From Rhodobacteraceae bacterium XHP0102 (lineage in GTDB: Bacteria > Pseudomonadota > Alphaproteobacteria > Rhodobacterales > Rhodobacteraceae), in the NCBI GenBank assembly GCA_025751475.1, contig JAOWLD010000003.1, positions 492,465 to 556,464 of the forward strand: a stretch of 64,000 nucleotides of DNA. Reading direction: 5' to 3'. Position 1 is the first letter of the stretch; each line of letters begins with the position of its first letter. Positions 50,185 through 59,991 of the stretch are shown piece by piece. The position numbers were made by a program, and so were the translations under genes. The notes below the pieces were generated by a model that saw only the letters and a program-made list of their open reading frames with translations, was not told where the DNA came from and made no database searches.

Positions 50185-50424
50185 TTATGAACGGGTTATT
50201 TTCGCCAGATCATCGGCGGCAAAGGCATTGGCTTTGGCAAAATCGCTTAATTCGGCAATTTTGGCATTCAGCAGCGCAGGGGTATTTCGGATTTCGATGC
50301 GCAAACGACCGATCAAGATACGTGTGGCAAGCGAGGCCTGAGAGAGATCCTGATCGGATTGGATCACGCCCGCAAGAAAGCTGTGTGAAAACATAAAGAC
50401 TGGTTCCGTTTCAAAATGGGGCAT
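50185..50424 (-). CDS. Small hypothetical protein upstream of the FIST-like gene
   Basis: The 79-residue product contains a hydrophobic start (PHFETEPVFMFSHSFLAGV) and a helical C-terminus ending DDLAKITRS. No family is recognised. ATG at 50424 follows AAGGGG closely; an ATG at 50448 is possible. It shares strand and spacing with the FIST-like gene, so the two are probably one unit. Confidence 0.45.
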   Translation of the reverse strand: MPHFETEPVFMFSHSFLAGVIQSDQDLSQASLATRILIGRLRIEIRNTPALLNAKIAELSDFAKANAFAADDLAKITRS

Positions 50425-50504
50425 TGCCCCTTGGTGATGTTCGCGCATCTGTTGAAACGGCGGGGCACTGGTGCAACTTAGAGGGTAAGGCGGCTTTGTC
50501 GCAT

Positions 50505-50532
50505 AAAAAACGCGCCGCATCGCTGCGGCGCG
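50505..50532 (-). terminator. Terminator of icd
   Basis: On the minus strand, a perfect 9-bp GC stem with a GCGA loop is followed by TTTTTT, 29 bp after the icd stop codon. Confidence 0.88.
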
Positions 50533-50560
50533 CTTGGCCTGTCGGAGGATCGGGTCGGTC

Positions 50561-51775
50561 TTATCCCGCCAAGGCCTTGTTCAGATTTTCATCAATTTTG
50601 TCAAGGAATCCTTGTGTGGTCAGCCATTTCTGATCTGGCCCCACCAGCAGCGCCAAATCCTTGGTCATAAAGCCTGCTTCAACCGTATCGACCACGGTTT
50701 TCTCAAGCGTCTGCGCAAAGCGCATGAGCGCGTCATTGTTATCAAGTTTCGCGCGATGTTTCAGCCCGCCTGTCCATGCATAGATTGAGGCGACAGAATT
50801 GGTCGATGTGGCCTCGCCCTTTTGGTGTTGGCGGTAATGGCGCGTCACCGTGCCATGCGCGGCTTCGGATTCCACGATTTTGCCATCTGGGGTCATCAAG
50901 ATGGATGTCATCAGACCCAGCGAACCAAAGCCTTGCGCCACCGTGTCGGATTGCACATCGCCATCGTAATTCTTGCAGGCCCAGACATAGCCGCCAGACC
51001 ATTTCAGGGAAGAGGCGACCATGTCATCAATCAAACGATGCTCATACCAGATTTTCTTTTTCTCAAAGGCCTCGCGGAATTCTTCGTCATAAACTTTCTG
51101 GAACAAATCCTTAAAGCGCCCATCATAGGCTTTGAGGATGGTGTTCTTGGTCGACAGATAGACGGGCCATCCCAAATTCAGCCCGTAATTCAAACTGGCG
51201 CGGGCGAAATCGATGATGGATTGGTCAAGGTTATACATCCCCATCGCCACCCCTGCGGCGGGGGCATCGAACAGCTCATGTTCGATTTCGGTTCCATCCT
51301 CGCCTACAAATTTCATGGTCAGCTTTCCCTTGCCAGGGAAGCGGAAATCCGTGGCCCGATATTGATCGCCAAAGGCGTGCCGCCCCACAACGATGGGTTT
51401 TGTCCAACCTGGCACAAGGCGAGGCACGTTTCTGCAGATAATCGGTTGGCGGAAAATCACGCCGCCCAGAATGTTGCGAATGGTGCCATTGGGGCTGCGA
51501 TACATTCGTTTCAGGCCAAATTCTTCAACCCGTGCCTCATCGGGCGTGATGGTCGCGCATTTCACGGCAACCCCAACGTCACGGGTTTTCTCTGCGGCCG
51601 CCACCGTCACCGCATCATCGGTGCGGTCGCGCTCCTCGATGCCCAGATCATAGTAAAGCAGGTCGATATCCAGATAGGGCAGGATCAGCTTTTCTTTGAT
51701 GAAGGACCAGATGATGCGGGTCATCTCATCGCCATCCATATCAACGATGGGATTTTCAACTTTGATTTTGGTCAT
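50561..51775 (-). CDS. icd: NADP-dependent isocitrate dehydrogenase
   Basis: Icd converts isocitrate to 2-oxoglutarate in the TCA cycle. The 404-residue protein is of the eukaryote-like subfamily common in alphaproteobacteria, with [11 protein letters not shown] near residue 13, [14 protein letters not shown], the NYDGDVQSD metal site and [18 protein letters not shown] at 51775 gives the family start ([14 protein letters not shown]). It is monocistronic with a strong terminator. Confidence 0.97.
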   Translation of the reverse strand: MTKIKVENPIVDMDGDEMTRIIWSFIKEKLILPYLDIDLLYYDLGIEERDRTDDAVTVAAAEKTRDVGVAVKCATITPDEARVEEFGLKRMYRSPNGTIRNILGGVIFRQPIICRNVPRLVPGWTKPIVVGRHAFGDQYRATDFRFPGKGKLTMKFVGEDGTEIEHELFDAPAAGVAMGMYNLDQSIIDFARASLNYGLNLGWPVYLSTKNTILKAYDGRFKDLFQKVYDEEFREAFEKKKIWYEHRLIDDMVASSLKWSGGYVWACKNYDGDVQSDTVAQGFGSLGLMTSILMTPDGKIVESEAAHGTVTRHYRQHQKGEATSTNSVASIYAWTGGLKHRAKLDNNDALMRFAQTLEKTVVDTVEAGFMTKDLALLVGPDQKWLTTQGFLDKIDENLNKALAG

Positions 51776-51876
51776 GATGCGCAGCCTCAGAAGCGGGATG
51801 AATACCGCGCCTGACATAGCAAATTACTGCGGATTCGCAACAACTGTATGCCGTTGTATACAAATTACATCGGGCG

Positions 51877-52101
51877 TTAGGGCGCGGATTGTCTGCGTTT
51901 TTGCCGCAAAAGTTCGTAGCCGCGTTTTTCCGCCATGCGCATCCGAATGGCGGTGCGCAGCGCCTCCTCAATCGTGGGGGACAGCGCACCGATGGTCTGG
52001 TACAGCTCATCGGTCAGTCGCTCATCGCCTGTTTCTTCGGCCACGCGCAAGGCCTCCTGCGCCAAAGCATCCGCGATTTCCTCGGCCAGACGCGTGCTCA
52101 T
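51877..52101 (-). CDS. Small conserved hypothetical protein
   Basis: The 74-residue protein is almost wholly helical and charged (MSTRLAEEIADALAQEAL at the start, RMAEKRGYELLRQKRR at the end). No membrane segment is present. Its ATG lies 4 bp past the stop of the hydrolase gene, so it is very likely co-transcribed. No function can be assigned. Confidence 0.6.
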   Translation of the reverse strand: MSTRLAEEIADALAQEALRVAEETGDERLTDELYQTIGALSPTIEEALRTAIRMRMAEKRGYELLRQKRRQSAP

Positions 52102-52105
52102 GCGA

Positions 52106-52765
52106 TCACCGCGTGTTTTCCGTAAGGCGCCGCTTCACATAGGCCTTTACCATGTCGATCATCGGGTTCATCTGGGTTTCTTCATCTTCAAAGAAATGAC
52201 CTGCCCCCTCCATCTCCTCATGGGTGATGGTGATCCCTTTCTGCTCATGCAGCTTGTCGACCAAGATACGGGTGTCTTGGGGCTTCGCCACGCGATCCGC
52301 CGTGCCATTGACGATCAGGCCAGACGCAGGGCAGGGGGCAAGGAAGCTGAAATCATACATATTCGCGGGCGGCGCGACCGAGATGAACCCTGTGATCTCA
52401 GGGCGCCGCATCAACAGCTGCATCCCGATCCATGCGCCAAAGGAAAACCCCGCCACCCAGCAATGTTTGGAATTGGGGTTTAGCGTTTGCAGATAATCCA
52501 AGGCGGATGCCGCATCAGACAATTCACCCTGACCTTGGTCATATTCGCCTTGGCTGCGCCCCACGCCACGGAAATTGAACCGCAACACGGTGAAGCCCAT
52601 ATTGTAGAACGCGTAGTGCAGATTATAGACCACGCGGTTGTTCATCGTTCCGCCAAATTGCGGATGGGGGTGCAGCACGATGGCAATCGGGGCATCTTTT
52701 GCCTTTTGTGGATGATAGCGCCCTTCTAATCGGCCCTCTGGACCTTGGAATATCACCTCAGGCAT
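52106..52765 (-). CDS. Alpha/beta hydrolase
   Basis: The 219-residue protein is a serine hydrolase of the dienelactone-hydrolase-like type, with HPHPQFGGTMNNRVV near residue 32, FNFRGVGRSQGEYD, the nucleophile in GFSFGAW and a C-terminal His in GAGHFF. It resembles the conserved YfhR/YpfH-type proteins without a known substrate. No signal peptide, so probably cytoplasmic. It diverges from the iscR promoter and is followed by the 74-residue gene. Confidence 0.85.
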   Translation of the reverse strand: MPEVIFQGPEGRLEGRYHPQKAKDAPIAIVLHPHPQFGGTMNNRVVYNLHYAFYNMGFTVLRFNFRGVGRSQGEYDQGQGELSDAASALDYLQTLNPNSKHCWVAGFSFGAWIGMQLLMRRPEITGFISVAPPANMYDFSFLAPCPASGLIVNGTADRVAKPQDTRILVDKLHEQKGITITHEEMEGAGHFFEDEETQMNPMIDMVKAYVKRRLTENTR

Positions 52766-52805
52766 ATATGTCCCCTCACATCTTTATGGCGATCTCTCGG
52801 CACGC

Positions 52806-52834
52806 TTGACCTGCCTAATCGCGCTACCTAGAAC
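52806..52834 (+). promoter_or_regulatory. Promoter of the SUF operon
   Basis: TTGACC, a 17-bp spacer and TAGAAC match a vegetative promoter. Transcription would start about 175 bp before iscR, giving a long leader that holds a small open frame. The strongest match in the gap. Confidence 0.55.
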
Positions 52835-52937
52835 CTGTGTCACCGCATGGCTGTGGCTGCAACCGCTGCTGCTGTCGTGTATTTTGCGCCTTTGCGCCTC
52901 GCATTGCAGTTAAGCGTGACGGATCAAAAGGTCAATC

Positions 52938-53006
52938 ATGCGCTGTAGGTTGGAGTGCCGCAAATGGCTTGGATTTGGCTTTGGATGGCACCTGTTGCAC
53001 GGGTGA
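52938..53006 (+). CDS. Possible 22-codon leader peptide upstream of iscR
   Basis: The frame begins with ATG after AAAAGG and encodes 22 residues with two Cys, two Trp and two His (MRCRLECRKW...). It ends 10 bp before the iscR ATG, and the stop overlaps the iscR ribosome site region. Its translation could affect iscR. This is inference; the frame is short. Confidence 0.3.
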   Translation: MRCRLECRKWLGFGFGWHLLHG

Positions 53007-53016
53007 GGAGGCGCGC

Positions 53017-53478
53017 ATGAAACTCAGCACCAAAGGACGCTATGCCATGGTGGCGATGGCCGATCTGGCCCTGCAGGCCGAGGGTGCAATGACCTCGCTT
53101 GCGGATATTGCCAAACGGCAGGACCTTTCATTGCCTTATCTGGAGCAGCTCTTTGTGCGCTTGCGCCGCGAAGGGTTGGTTGTCTCCGTGCGGGGGCCAG
53201 GCGGGGGCTATCGGCTTGCCAAACCCGCCGCCGAAATTCGCGTGGTCGAGATTTTCTCGGCGGTGGAGGAGACTGTCTCCGCCATGCATAAGGGGGCGGG
53301 TGCGTCAGGCGGTATGTCGGGAAGTCGCGCGCAAAGCATGACCAATCGGCTGTGGGAAAGCCTCAGCGCCCATGTTTATGTTTATTTGCACCAAACACGG
53401 CTGTCGGATGTGATCCGCAATGATTTAACCCCATGCCCCGCTGTGCCGACCCTCTTTACCGTGGTGGACGGGGCCTGA
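53017..53478 (+). CDS. iscR: IscR-type Rrf2 regulator lacking canonical cluster cysteines
   Basis: The 153-residue regulator begins MKLSTKGRYAMVAMADLAL and has the winged helix with VRLRREGLVVSVRGPGGGYRLA, as in IscR. E. coli IscR binds [2Fe-2S] with three cysteines near residues 92-104; here that part (AMHKGAGASGGMSGSR) has none. The only Cys is 140. Rhodobacter sphaeroides IscR is also of an unusual single-cysteine type and represses Fe-S genes. It heads the SUF operon and overlaps the next start by 1 bp. Confidence 0.88.
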   Translation: MKLSTKGRYAMVAMADLALQAEGAMTSLADIAKRQDLSLPYLEQLFVRLRREGLVVSVRGPGGGYRLAKPAAEIRVVEIFSAVEETVSAMHKGAGASGGMSGSRAQSMTNRLWESLSAHVYVYLHQTRLSDVIRNDLTPCPAVPTLFTVVDGA

Positions 53479-54521
53479 TGGGGCGCGTCTATCTCGATCA
53501 CAACGCCACAATGCCGCTCAGGCCAGAGGCGCGCGCGGCGATGATTGCGGCGATGGATGTGGTGGGAAACCCCTCATCAGTGCATCAAGAGGGGCGCGCG
53601 GCCAAGGCGCTGATGGAGCGCGCGCGTGGCCAGATCGCCGAGGCCATTGGCGCACAGGCGGCGGATATTGTCTTTGTTTCGGGCGCAACCGAGGCGGCCA
53701 GCCTTGCGCTTGCGGGGCGCGGCCTGACAGGGGCCGCGATTGAGCATGACGCCGTGCGCGCGTGGATCACCGACAGCTTACCCGTTGATGCGCAGGGCCA
53801 TGTCACCGTCACTGATCCGCAAAATACCACATTGCAGTTGGCCAATTCCGAGACAGGGATCATCCAAGACCTGCCCGAGGGTTTGGCTGTGTCGGATTGG
53901 ACCCAATGCTTTGGCAAATTGCCCTTGGCCTTTGATTGGTCTGGCATCGATATGGCCTTTGTCTCGGCGCATAAAATCGGCGGGCCCAAGGGAATCGGGG
54001 CGTTGATTTTGCGGCGCGGATTGGATGTGGCGGCGCAAATTCGCGGCGGCGGGCAAGAAATGGGTCGCCGCTCTGGCACAGAAAATTTGATTGGTATCGC
54101 AGGATTTGGTGGTGCAGCGCAGGCTGCCGCACAAGATATTGAAAATGGCCTGTCGAAAAAGCTGGAAAAACTTAGAAATATTCTAGAAAAGACACTGGAA
54201 GATCGTGCGAAAGAGACTATTTTTGTCGGGAAAGGTGTCGCGCGCCTGCCCAACACCACGCTGATGGTCACAAAGGGCTGGAAGGGCGAAAGCCAAGTGA
54301 TGGCCATGGACTTGGCTGGTTTCGCGATATCCGCGGGGTCGGCCTGTTCCAGTGGCAAGGTCAAATCCAGCGCCGTGTTGGAGGCGATGGGTCTGTCCCC
54401 TGAGATGGCCGGCTGCGCGATCCGGGTCTCTTTGGGGCCAACAACGCAGGAGGCCGATGTTCTGGCCTTCGCAGAAGCTTGGGCCAGCGCCTATGATCGG
54501 CGCAAGGCGCGGGCGGGGTAA
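53478..54521 (+). CDS. Cysteine desulfurase (IscS/NifS type)
   Basis: The 347-residue PLP enzyme extracts sulfur from cysteine. Lys166 in [10 protein letters not shown] binds PLP and Cys290 in GSACSSGK is the persulfide cysteine on the long flexible loop of the group I enzymes. It starts [15 protein letters not shown]. The region around 54130-54210 is unusually AT-rich and Lys-rich. It is the first desulfurase of the operon; SufS at the far end is the second. Confidence 0.92.
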   Translation: MGRVYLDHNATMPLRPEARAAMIAAMDVVGNPSSVHQEGRAAKALMERARGQIAEAIGAQAADIVFVSGATEAASLALAGRGLTGAAIEHDAVRAWITDSLPVDAQGHVTVTDPQNTTLQLANSETGIIQDLPEGLAVSDWTQCFGKLPLAFDWSGIDMAFVSAHKIGGPKGIGALILRRGLDVAAQIRGGGQEMGRRSGTENLIGIAGFGGAAQAAAQDIENGLSKKLEKLRNILEKTLEDRAKETIFVGKGVARLPNTTLMVTKGWKGESQVMAMDLAGFAISAGSACSSGKVKSSAVLEAMGLSPEMAGCAIRVSLGPTTQEADVLAFAEAWASAYDRRKARAG

Positions 54522-54630
54522 AGAGCCAAGGGGTTTTGCGCCGTGCAATCGGCCCCTCGGCGATGATGTAAACGCGAGGGGGTGGGGCACGATTGTCCAC
54601 GCCCATCAGGAAGAAACAGGAGATGATCCC

Positions 54631-56148
54631 ATGACCGCACTCGACAGCGATATCCGCGAAGGTGTCGATCGCGAGACCGTTGAAACCGTCAAGGCAATGG
54701 GTGGCGCGTATAAATACGGTTGGGAAACCGATATTGAAATGGAATTCGCCCCAAAGGGGCTGAACGAAGATATCGTGCGCCTCATCTCGGAAAAGAATAA
54801 CGAGCCCAAATGGATGCTCGATTGGCGCTTGCAGGCGTTCAAGCGCTGGAAGCAGATGGCCGAACCCGATTGGGCGATGCTGAATTATACGGCGATTGAT
54901 TACCAAGATCAGTATTACTACGCCAAACCCAAGAGCATGGCGGAAAAACCCAAAAGCTTGGATGATGTCGACCCAAAGCTCTTGGCGACCTATGAAAAAC
55001 TGGGCATTCCTTTGAAGGAGCAAATGCTGCTTGCGGGTGTCGAGGGCGCAGATGCCGAAGCCGCCCCGCGCAAGGTTGCGGTCGATGCGGTGTTCGACAG
55101 CGTCTCGGTCGGCACGACCTTCAAGGATGAATTGGAAAAGGCAGGGGTCATTTTCTGCTCGATCTCCGAGGCGATCCAAAAACATCCCGAATTGGTGAAG
55201 AAATATCTCGGTTCGGTTGTGCCGATTTCGGATAATTTCTTTGCCACGTTGAATTCGGCCGTGTTTTCGGATGGCTCCTTCGTCTATGTGCCGCCGGGCG
55301 TGCGCTGCCCGATGGAATTGTCCACCTATTTCCGCATCAACGCCGAAAACACGGGCCAATTTGAGCGCACATTGATCATTGCAGATAAAGACGCCTATGT
55401 GTCCTACCTTGAGGGCTGCACGGCGCCGATGCGGGATACCCACCAATTGCACGCGGCCGTGGTGGAATTGGTCGCCCATGATGATGCCGAGATCAAATAT
55501 TCCACGGTGCAAAACTGGTATCCAGGTGATGAAAATGGCAAGGGCGGGATTTACAATTTCGTGACCAAACGCGCCGATTGCCGTGGGGATCGCTCCAAGG
55601 TGATGTGGACCCAAGTGGAAACGGGGTCGGCCATTACATGGAAATACCCATCTTGCATCCTGCGCGGTGATGACAGTCAGGGCGAGTTTTATTCCATCGC
55701 CATTGCCAATAATGCGCAGCAGGCCGATACGGGCACCAAGATGATTCATTTGGGCAAGAACACCAAATCACGGATCGTGTCGAAGGGCATCAGCGCAGGC
55801 CGCGCGCAAAACACCTATCGCGGTCAGGTCTCGATGCACCCCAAGGCGAAAAACAGCCGCAATTACACCCAATGCGACAGTTTGCTGATTGGCGATAAAT
55901 GCGGCGCCCATACCGTGCCCTATATCGAGGTCAAGAATAACTCTTCGCGGGTTGAGCATGAGGCGACAACATCCAAGGTGGATGACGACCAACTGTTCTA
56001 TTGCCGTTCACGCGGGATGGATGAGGAAGAAGCGGTGGCCTTGGTGGTCAACGGCTTCTGCCGCGAAGTGTTGCAGGCGCTGCCGATGGAATTTGCCATG
56101 GAAGCGCAGCAATTGGTTGCAATCAGCCTTGAGGGAAGCGTTGGATGA
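54631..56148 (+). CDS. sufB: Fe-S cluster assembly protein SufB
   Basis: SufB is the scaffold core of SufBCD. The 505-residue protein shows a long conserved N-terminal domain ([15 protein letters not shown]), [13 protein letters not shown] and [21 protein letters not shown], then the C-terminal beta-helix ending in [24 protein letters not shown] at 54631 follows AGGAG by 8 bp; the frame running upstream overlaps the desulfurase and is rejected. A 109-bp gap lies before it. Confidence 0.97.
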   Translation: MTALDSDIREGVDRETVETVKAMGGAYKYGWETDIEMEFAPKGLNEDIVRLISEKNNEPKWMLDWRLQAFKRWKQMAEPDWAMLNYTAIDYQDQYYYAKPKSMAEKPKSLDDVDPKLLATYEKLGIPLKEQMLLAGVEGADAEAAPRKVAVDAVFDSVSVGTTFKDELEKAGVIFCSISEAIQKHPELVKKYLGSVVPISDNFFATLNSAVFSDGSFVYVPPGVRCPMELSTYFRINAENTGQFERTLIIADKDAYVSYLEGCTAPMRDTHQLHAAVVELVAHDDAEIKYSTVQNWYPGDENGKGGIYNFVTKRADCRGDRSKVMWTQVETGSAITWKYPSCILRGDDSQGEFYSIAIANNAQQADTGTKMIHLGKNTKSRIVSKGISAGRAQNTYRGQVSMHPKAKNSRNYTQCDSLLIGDKCGAHTVPYIEVKNNSSRVEHEATTSKVDDDQLFYCRSRGMDEEEAVALVVNGFCREVLQALPMEFAMEAQQLVAISLEGSVG

Positions 56149-56211
56149 TCTGCGCCAAACCCGCCAATCGCGCCGCGCAAGACGCGTCTTTTTGGTCCAG
56201 AGGGGGCTAAA

Positions 56212-57105
56212 ATGGGCGCGGGTTTTGCTGTGGAACGCACAAGATATCTGAGCGATGCGCTCAAACCTGCGCGCTTGACGCGGGTTGTGGATATTGGTGC
56301 CAATCCGCTTGGCGATACACCCTATAAGGGGCTGTTGGATCACGGCTTTTGCGATGTTTGGGGGTTTGAGCCGAATAAAACGGCCTATGATGCCTTGGTG
56401 GCGGCAAAAGGCCCTCATGAGCATTACCTGCCCCATGCCATTGGCGATGGGGGAACGGCGGAATTCAAAATCTGCCGCCATTCTGGGTTTAGCTCGCTGT
56501 TGACCCCCAATCGTCACACGCTCGATGGGCTTGGCCGTTGGCATGATGCCACTGCAATCACGCAGCGCGTCATGGTTGAAACCAGTCGCCTTGATGATAT
56601 CGCGGACTTGCCTGAATTCGATTTGCTGAAAATTGATATTCAGGGGGGTGAATTGGATGTGTTTAAATCGGGCACGCAGAAATTGCGCCGCGCGATTGCG
56701 ATCATCAGCGAGGTGGCCATGATCCCGCTTTATGTCGGTCAGCCCCTCATCGATGCGCAGATGTCCTTTTTGCGCAGTATCGGATTTGAGTTTCATCGGT
56801 TTTCGGAAATTCATCCACAGGCCTTTTTAAGCAAATTTGGCCATCGCATTCGGATGCGGCCTTATCAAAGCCAATGGGTGGATGCAGATGCGGTTTTCGT
56901 GCGGTCTGTTTTGGCGCTGCGTGATCTGGATACAGAGCAGCTTAAACATTTGGCTATTTTGTCGGATGGGGTCTTTGCATCCCAAGATCTGACCTTGGCC
57001 ATTCTGGCCGTCTTGGTGGAGCGTGGCTGCTTGGATGCGGCTGTGGTGCATGGGTTTGCCGATCAATTGCCTCATGCGATTGCGATGGAGCAGGCCAAGG
57101 CATGA
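56212..57105 (+). CDS. FkbM family methyltransferase
   Basis: The 297-residue protein has the SAM-binding motif VVDIGANPLGDTPYKG near residue 25, WGFEPNK, and the FkbM core DLLKIDIQGGELDVFKSG. Such enzymes O-methylate sugars or small metabolites. It is inserted between sufB and sufC, where a methyltransferase is not expected. A ribosome site (GAGGGGG) precedes the ATG, and the stop overlaps the next small frame (ATGA). A link to Fe-S assembly is not evident. Confidence 0.82.
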   Translation: MGAGFAVERTRYLSDALKPARLTRVVDIGANPLGDTPYKGLLDHGFCDVWGFEPNKTAYDALVAAKGPHEHYLPHAIGDGGTAEFKICRHSGFSSLLTPNRHTLDGLGRWHDATAITQRVMVETSRLDDIADLPEFDLLKIDIQGGELDVFKSGTQKLRRAIAIISEVAMIPLYVGQPLIDAQMSFLRSIGFEFHRFSEIHPQAFLSKFGHRIRMRPYQSQWVDADAVFVRSVLALRDLDTEQLKHLAILSDGVFASQDLTLAILAVLVERGCLDAAVVHGFADQLPHAIAMEQAKA

Positions 57106-57176
57106 CGCAGAAGGAACAGTTTGATTATGTGCTGTGCGCGCGTGCAGCAAGCCGTCTAGAGGGGAGTGTGGGCTGA
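57102..57176 (+). CDS. Possible 24-codon coupling frame
   Basis: ATG overlaps the FkbM stop (ATGA), and the stop TGA overlaps the next ATG (TGATG). The 24-residue product MTQKEQFDYVLCARAAS... has no recognisable feature. It may serve only to carry ribosomes across the gap. Confidence 0.3.
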   Translation: MTQKEQFDYVLCARAASRLEGSVG

Positions 57177-57370
57177 TGAACTGGAAATATTGGCTATCTG
57201 CGGGCGAGCCGCGCCCGCGTTATGCGTTGTTGGTGGCGATTGGTGTGGTGGTGATGATGACCTTGACCTATTCGATCTGGCATCCAGGCGGCCCTGGTCT
57301 GGCGGCTTTCGCAGCGATTGCCGCCACCATCATCAGCCATATTTCAGCCAAAATGATTATGCGGAAATAA
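57176..57370 (+). CDS. Small two-helix membrane protein in the SUF operon
   Basis: The 64-residue product starts NWKYWLSAGEPRPR and has two hydrophobic helices, RYALLVAIGVVVMMTLTYSIW and LAAFAAIAATIISHISA, ending KMIMRK. GAGGGGAG lies upstream. No function is known. It is followed 4 bp later by another small membrane protein. Confidence 0.6.
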   Translation: MNWKYWLSAGEPRPRYALLVAIGVVVMMTLTYSIWHPGGPGLAAFAAIAATIISHISAKMIMRK

Positions 57371-57374
57371 GCGG

Positions 57375-57572
57375 ATGTTGCCTGAACTTTTACATCAAAC
57401 CGCAGGTATCGGGGTTGGCACCTTTCTTGGCGCGCTGATCGGCCTATCGGTGCGCGCCCGCGGCGGCAAGCGCGGCGGTCTGGTGCGCGGTTCTGTGTTT
57501 CTGACCTCGGTTCTTGTTGGCATGGCCGCTTGGGTCTCGATGGCCCTTTTGCGCAGCGTGATGGGGGCGTGA
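57375..57572 (+). CDS. Small membrane protein in the SUF operon
   Basis: The 65-residue product has a Gly-rich helix near 10-26 ([16 protein letters not shown]), a basic loop [12 protein letters not shown] and a second helix [18 protein letters not shown]. Two spans with a cytoplasmic basic loop are likely. Function unknown. The ybjQ-type gene begins 2 bp after its stop. Confidence 0.6.
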   Translation: MLPELLHQTAGIGVGTFLGALIGLSVRARGGKRGGLVRGSVFLTSVLVGMAAWVSMALLRSVMGA

Positions 57573-57574
57573 CG

Positions 57575-57886
57575 ATGATCGTGACAACAACGCCATCCAT
57601 CGAAGGCCAAAAGATCACCCGCTATCACGGGATCGTGGTGGGGGAGGCGATTTTGGGCGCAAATGTGTTTCGCGATATTTTCGCAAGCATCACCGATATC
57701 ATTGGCGGCCGTTCGGGCGCCTATGAGGAGGAGATGGGCCATGCGCGCGAGGTGGCACTGACCGAGATGCAAGAGCGCGCAGCCGAGCAGGGCGCCAATG
57801 CGGTGGTCGGTGTCGATCTGGATTATGAAGTGATTAACAATATGTTGATGGTGAGCGCCTCTGGCACTGCCGTCACCGTGGAATAA
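57575..57886 (+). CDS. YbjQ/UPF0145 family protein
   Basis: The 103-residue protein matches the YbjQ family, with [31 protein letters not shown] split over its first half and [17 protein letters not shown] in the second. It probably forms a pentameric ring and has no known activity. Its place between the small membrane proteins and sufC points to a transcription link with Fe-S assembly. Confidence 0.85.
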   Translation: MIVTTTPSIEGQKITRYHGIVVGEAILGANVFRDIFASITDIIGGRSGAYEEEMGHAREVALTEMQERAAEQGANAVVGVDLDYEVINNMLMVSASGTAVTVE

Positions 57887-57919
57887 GGTAAAGGGCAATC
57901 GCCCTCGAAGGAGAAGAAG

Positions 57920-58675
57920 ATGCTTGAGATCAAGAACTTACATGTCGAACTTGAGGAAGAGGGGAAGCAAATCCTTAAAGGTGTCGACCTGACCGTGGAG
58001 GCGGGCAAGGTTCATGCGATCATGGGGCCGAATGGTTCGGGCAAATCGACCTTGTCCTACGTGCTGTCGGGGCGTGATGGGTATAGCGTCACGGATGGCT
58101 CTGCCACTTTGCTGGGCGAAGATATCCTTGAGATGGAACCCGAAGAGCGCGCCGCCGCAGGCCTGTTCTTGGCGTTCCAATATCCTGTCGAAATTCCAGG
58201 TGTCGGCAACATGACCTTCCTGCGCACGGCGCTCAATGCACAGCGCAAGCTGCGCGGCGAGGATGAAGTGAGCGCGGCGGATTTCCTGAAACTGGTGCGT
58301 GAAAAGGCCAAGACGCTAAAGATTGATGCCGAAATGCTCAAGCGGCCTGTCAATGTGGGCTTTTCGGGCGGCGAGAAAAAGCGTAATGAAATCCTGCAAA
58401 TGGCGATGCTGGAACCCAAGATGTGCATCTTGGACGAGACCGACAGCGGCCTTGACGTGGATGCGATGAAGCTGGTCTCCGATGGTGTCAACGCGCTGCG
58501 TGATGCGGGGCGCGGGTTCTTGGTCATCACCCATTACCAACGCCTGCTTGACCATATCAAACCCGATGTCGTGCATATCATGTCGGATGGTCGGATCATC
58601 AAAACGGGCGGTCCAGAATTGGCGCTTGAGGTAGAGCAAAACGGTTATGCTGATCTTCTGGCGGAGGCGGTGTAA
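57920..58675 (+). CDS. sufC: Fe-S cluster assembly ATPase SufC
   Basis: SufC is the ATPase of SufBCD. The 251-residue protein has Walker A GPNGSGKSTL near residue 36, FLAFQYPVEIPGV, the signature FSGGEKKRNEI and Walker B CILDETDSGLD, all typical of SufC and distinct from transporter ATPases. AAGGAG lies 8 bp before the ATG. Its stop shares one base with the sufD start. Confidence 0.97.
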   Translation: MLEIKNLHVELEEEGKQILKGVDLTVEAGKVHAIMGPNGSGKSTLSYVLSGRDGYSVTDGSATLLGEDILEMEPEERAAAGLFLAFQYPVEIPGVGNMTFLRTALNAQRKLRGEDEVSAADFLKLVREKAKTLKIDAEMLKRPVNVGFSGGEKKRNEILQMAMLEPKMCILDETDSGLDVDAMKLVSDGVNALRDAGRGFLVITHYQRLLDHIKPDVVHIMSDGRIIKTGGPELALEVEQNGYADLLAEAV

Positions 58676-59973
58676 TGGCTTTGGCACAGGCACGCATTGA
58701 TCTGACCGAGACCCGCATTGCGGCATATGATCTGCCTGAAGGGGCCACTTGGGCCAATGAGGCGCGTCATACAGCCCTGACGCGGCTGCGCGCGATGGGC
58801 CTGCCGACCGCACGGGATGAATATTGGAAATACACCAACCCCGCCGAGCTGACCGCCCCTGCCGCCCCTGAGGCAGCGCTCTTTGACATGAGCAAGGATC
58901 GCGCGGTTTTTGCAGATATTGATCGCCTCAAAATTGTTTTTGTGGATGGCGTGTTTGATCCCAACCAATCGGATGATTTGCATCTCGAAGGGTTGGAGAT
59001 CGCGCGTCTGAGCGAGGTGATGAAGACCGATATCCATTGGGCGATGGAGCTTTATGGCCATCTTGAAACCCATGGCCAAGACCCCGTTGCCCGCCCCTTG
59101 GCCGCGCTGAACACGGGGTTTGCCACGGATGGTGTCGTGATCCGTGCGACAGGGCAGGTGTCAAAGCCCGTCAGCCTGATCTATCTGCACAGCTCCGAAA
59201 CATCGGACGCGGTGTTGCATCATGTGATCCGCGTTGAAGAAGGCGCCGAGATGACCCTGTTGGAGCAAGGCCCCGCGGCGGCACGGTTCAACAAGGTCAC
59301 CGAGGTTGATCTGGCCCCAACCGCACGGTTCCATCACATCCGCGCGCAGGGCCGCGACCATGCCCGCCGCGCCGTGACCCATAGTTTCGTGCGCGTGGCT
59401 GAGGAGGCGCAATACAAAAGCTTCACCCTCACCTGCAACGGCGTGCTGACCCGCAATGAACACGTGATCGACATTGTGGGCGACAACGCCGTGGCCCATG
59501 TGGCAGGTGCCGCCCTTGGCGATGGCAAGCGGGCGGAGTTTCATCATGACGATACGGTGTTTGTCACCCATCGGGGCGAGGCCTGTGAAAGCCGTCAGGT
59601 GTTCAAGAAAGTGCTGCGCAACGGGGCATCTGGCGTGTTTCAAGGCAAAATCCTTGTCACGCCCAGCGCACAGAAAACCGATGGCTATCAGATCAGCCAA
59701 GCCCTGCTTCTGGATGAGGATAGCACCTTTTTGGCCAAGCCCGAGTTGGAGATTTACGCCGATGACGTAAAGTGCAGCCACGGCTCGACCACAGGCGCGA
59801 TTGATGAGGAGGCGCTGTTCTACCTGCGCTCGCGCGGGGTGGATCATGCCAGTGCCACCGATCTTTTGGTTCTGGCTTTTATTGCCGAAGCGATTGACGA
59901 GATCGAAGATGAGCTGCTGCGCGCGGATATCGCGGCACAGCTGGAGCTGTGGTTGGCACGGCGGCGCGACTAA
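58675..59973 (+). CDS. sufD: Fe-S cluster assembly protein SufD
   Basis: SufD pairs with SufB in the scaffold complex. The 432-residue protein has an N-terminal helical part (REYWKYTN-like DEYWKYTNPAEL near residue 45) and the beta-helix domain with the end motif SRGVDHASATDLLVLAFIAEAI, including KCSHGSTTGAIDEEALFYLR with the conserved His. It follows sufC with a 1-bp overlap. Confidence 0.95.
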   Translation: MALAQARIDLTETRIAAYDLPEGATWANEARHTALTRLRAMGLPTARDEYWKYTNPAELTAPAAPEAALFDMSKDRAVFADIDRLKIVFVDGVFDPNQSDDLHLEGLEIARLSEVMKTDIHWAMELYGHLETHGQDPVARPLAALNTGFATDGVVIRATGQVSKPVSLIYLHSSETSDAVLHHVIRVEEGAEMTLLEQGPAAARFNKVTEVDLAPTARFHHIRAQGRDHARRAVTHSFVRVAEEAQYKSFTLTCNGVLTRNEHVIDIVGDNAVAHVAGAALGDGKRAEFHHDDTVFVTHRGEACESRQVFKKVLRNGASGVFQGKILVTPSAQKTDGYQISQALLLDEDSTFLAKPELEIYADDVKCSHGSTTGAIDEEALFYLRSRGVDHASATDLLVLAFIAEAIDEIEDELLRADIAAQLELWLARRRD

Positions 59974-59991
59974 AGGGGACACGGGCGAATT

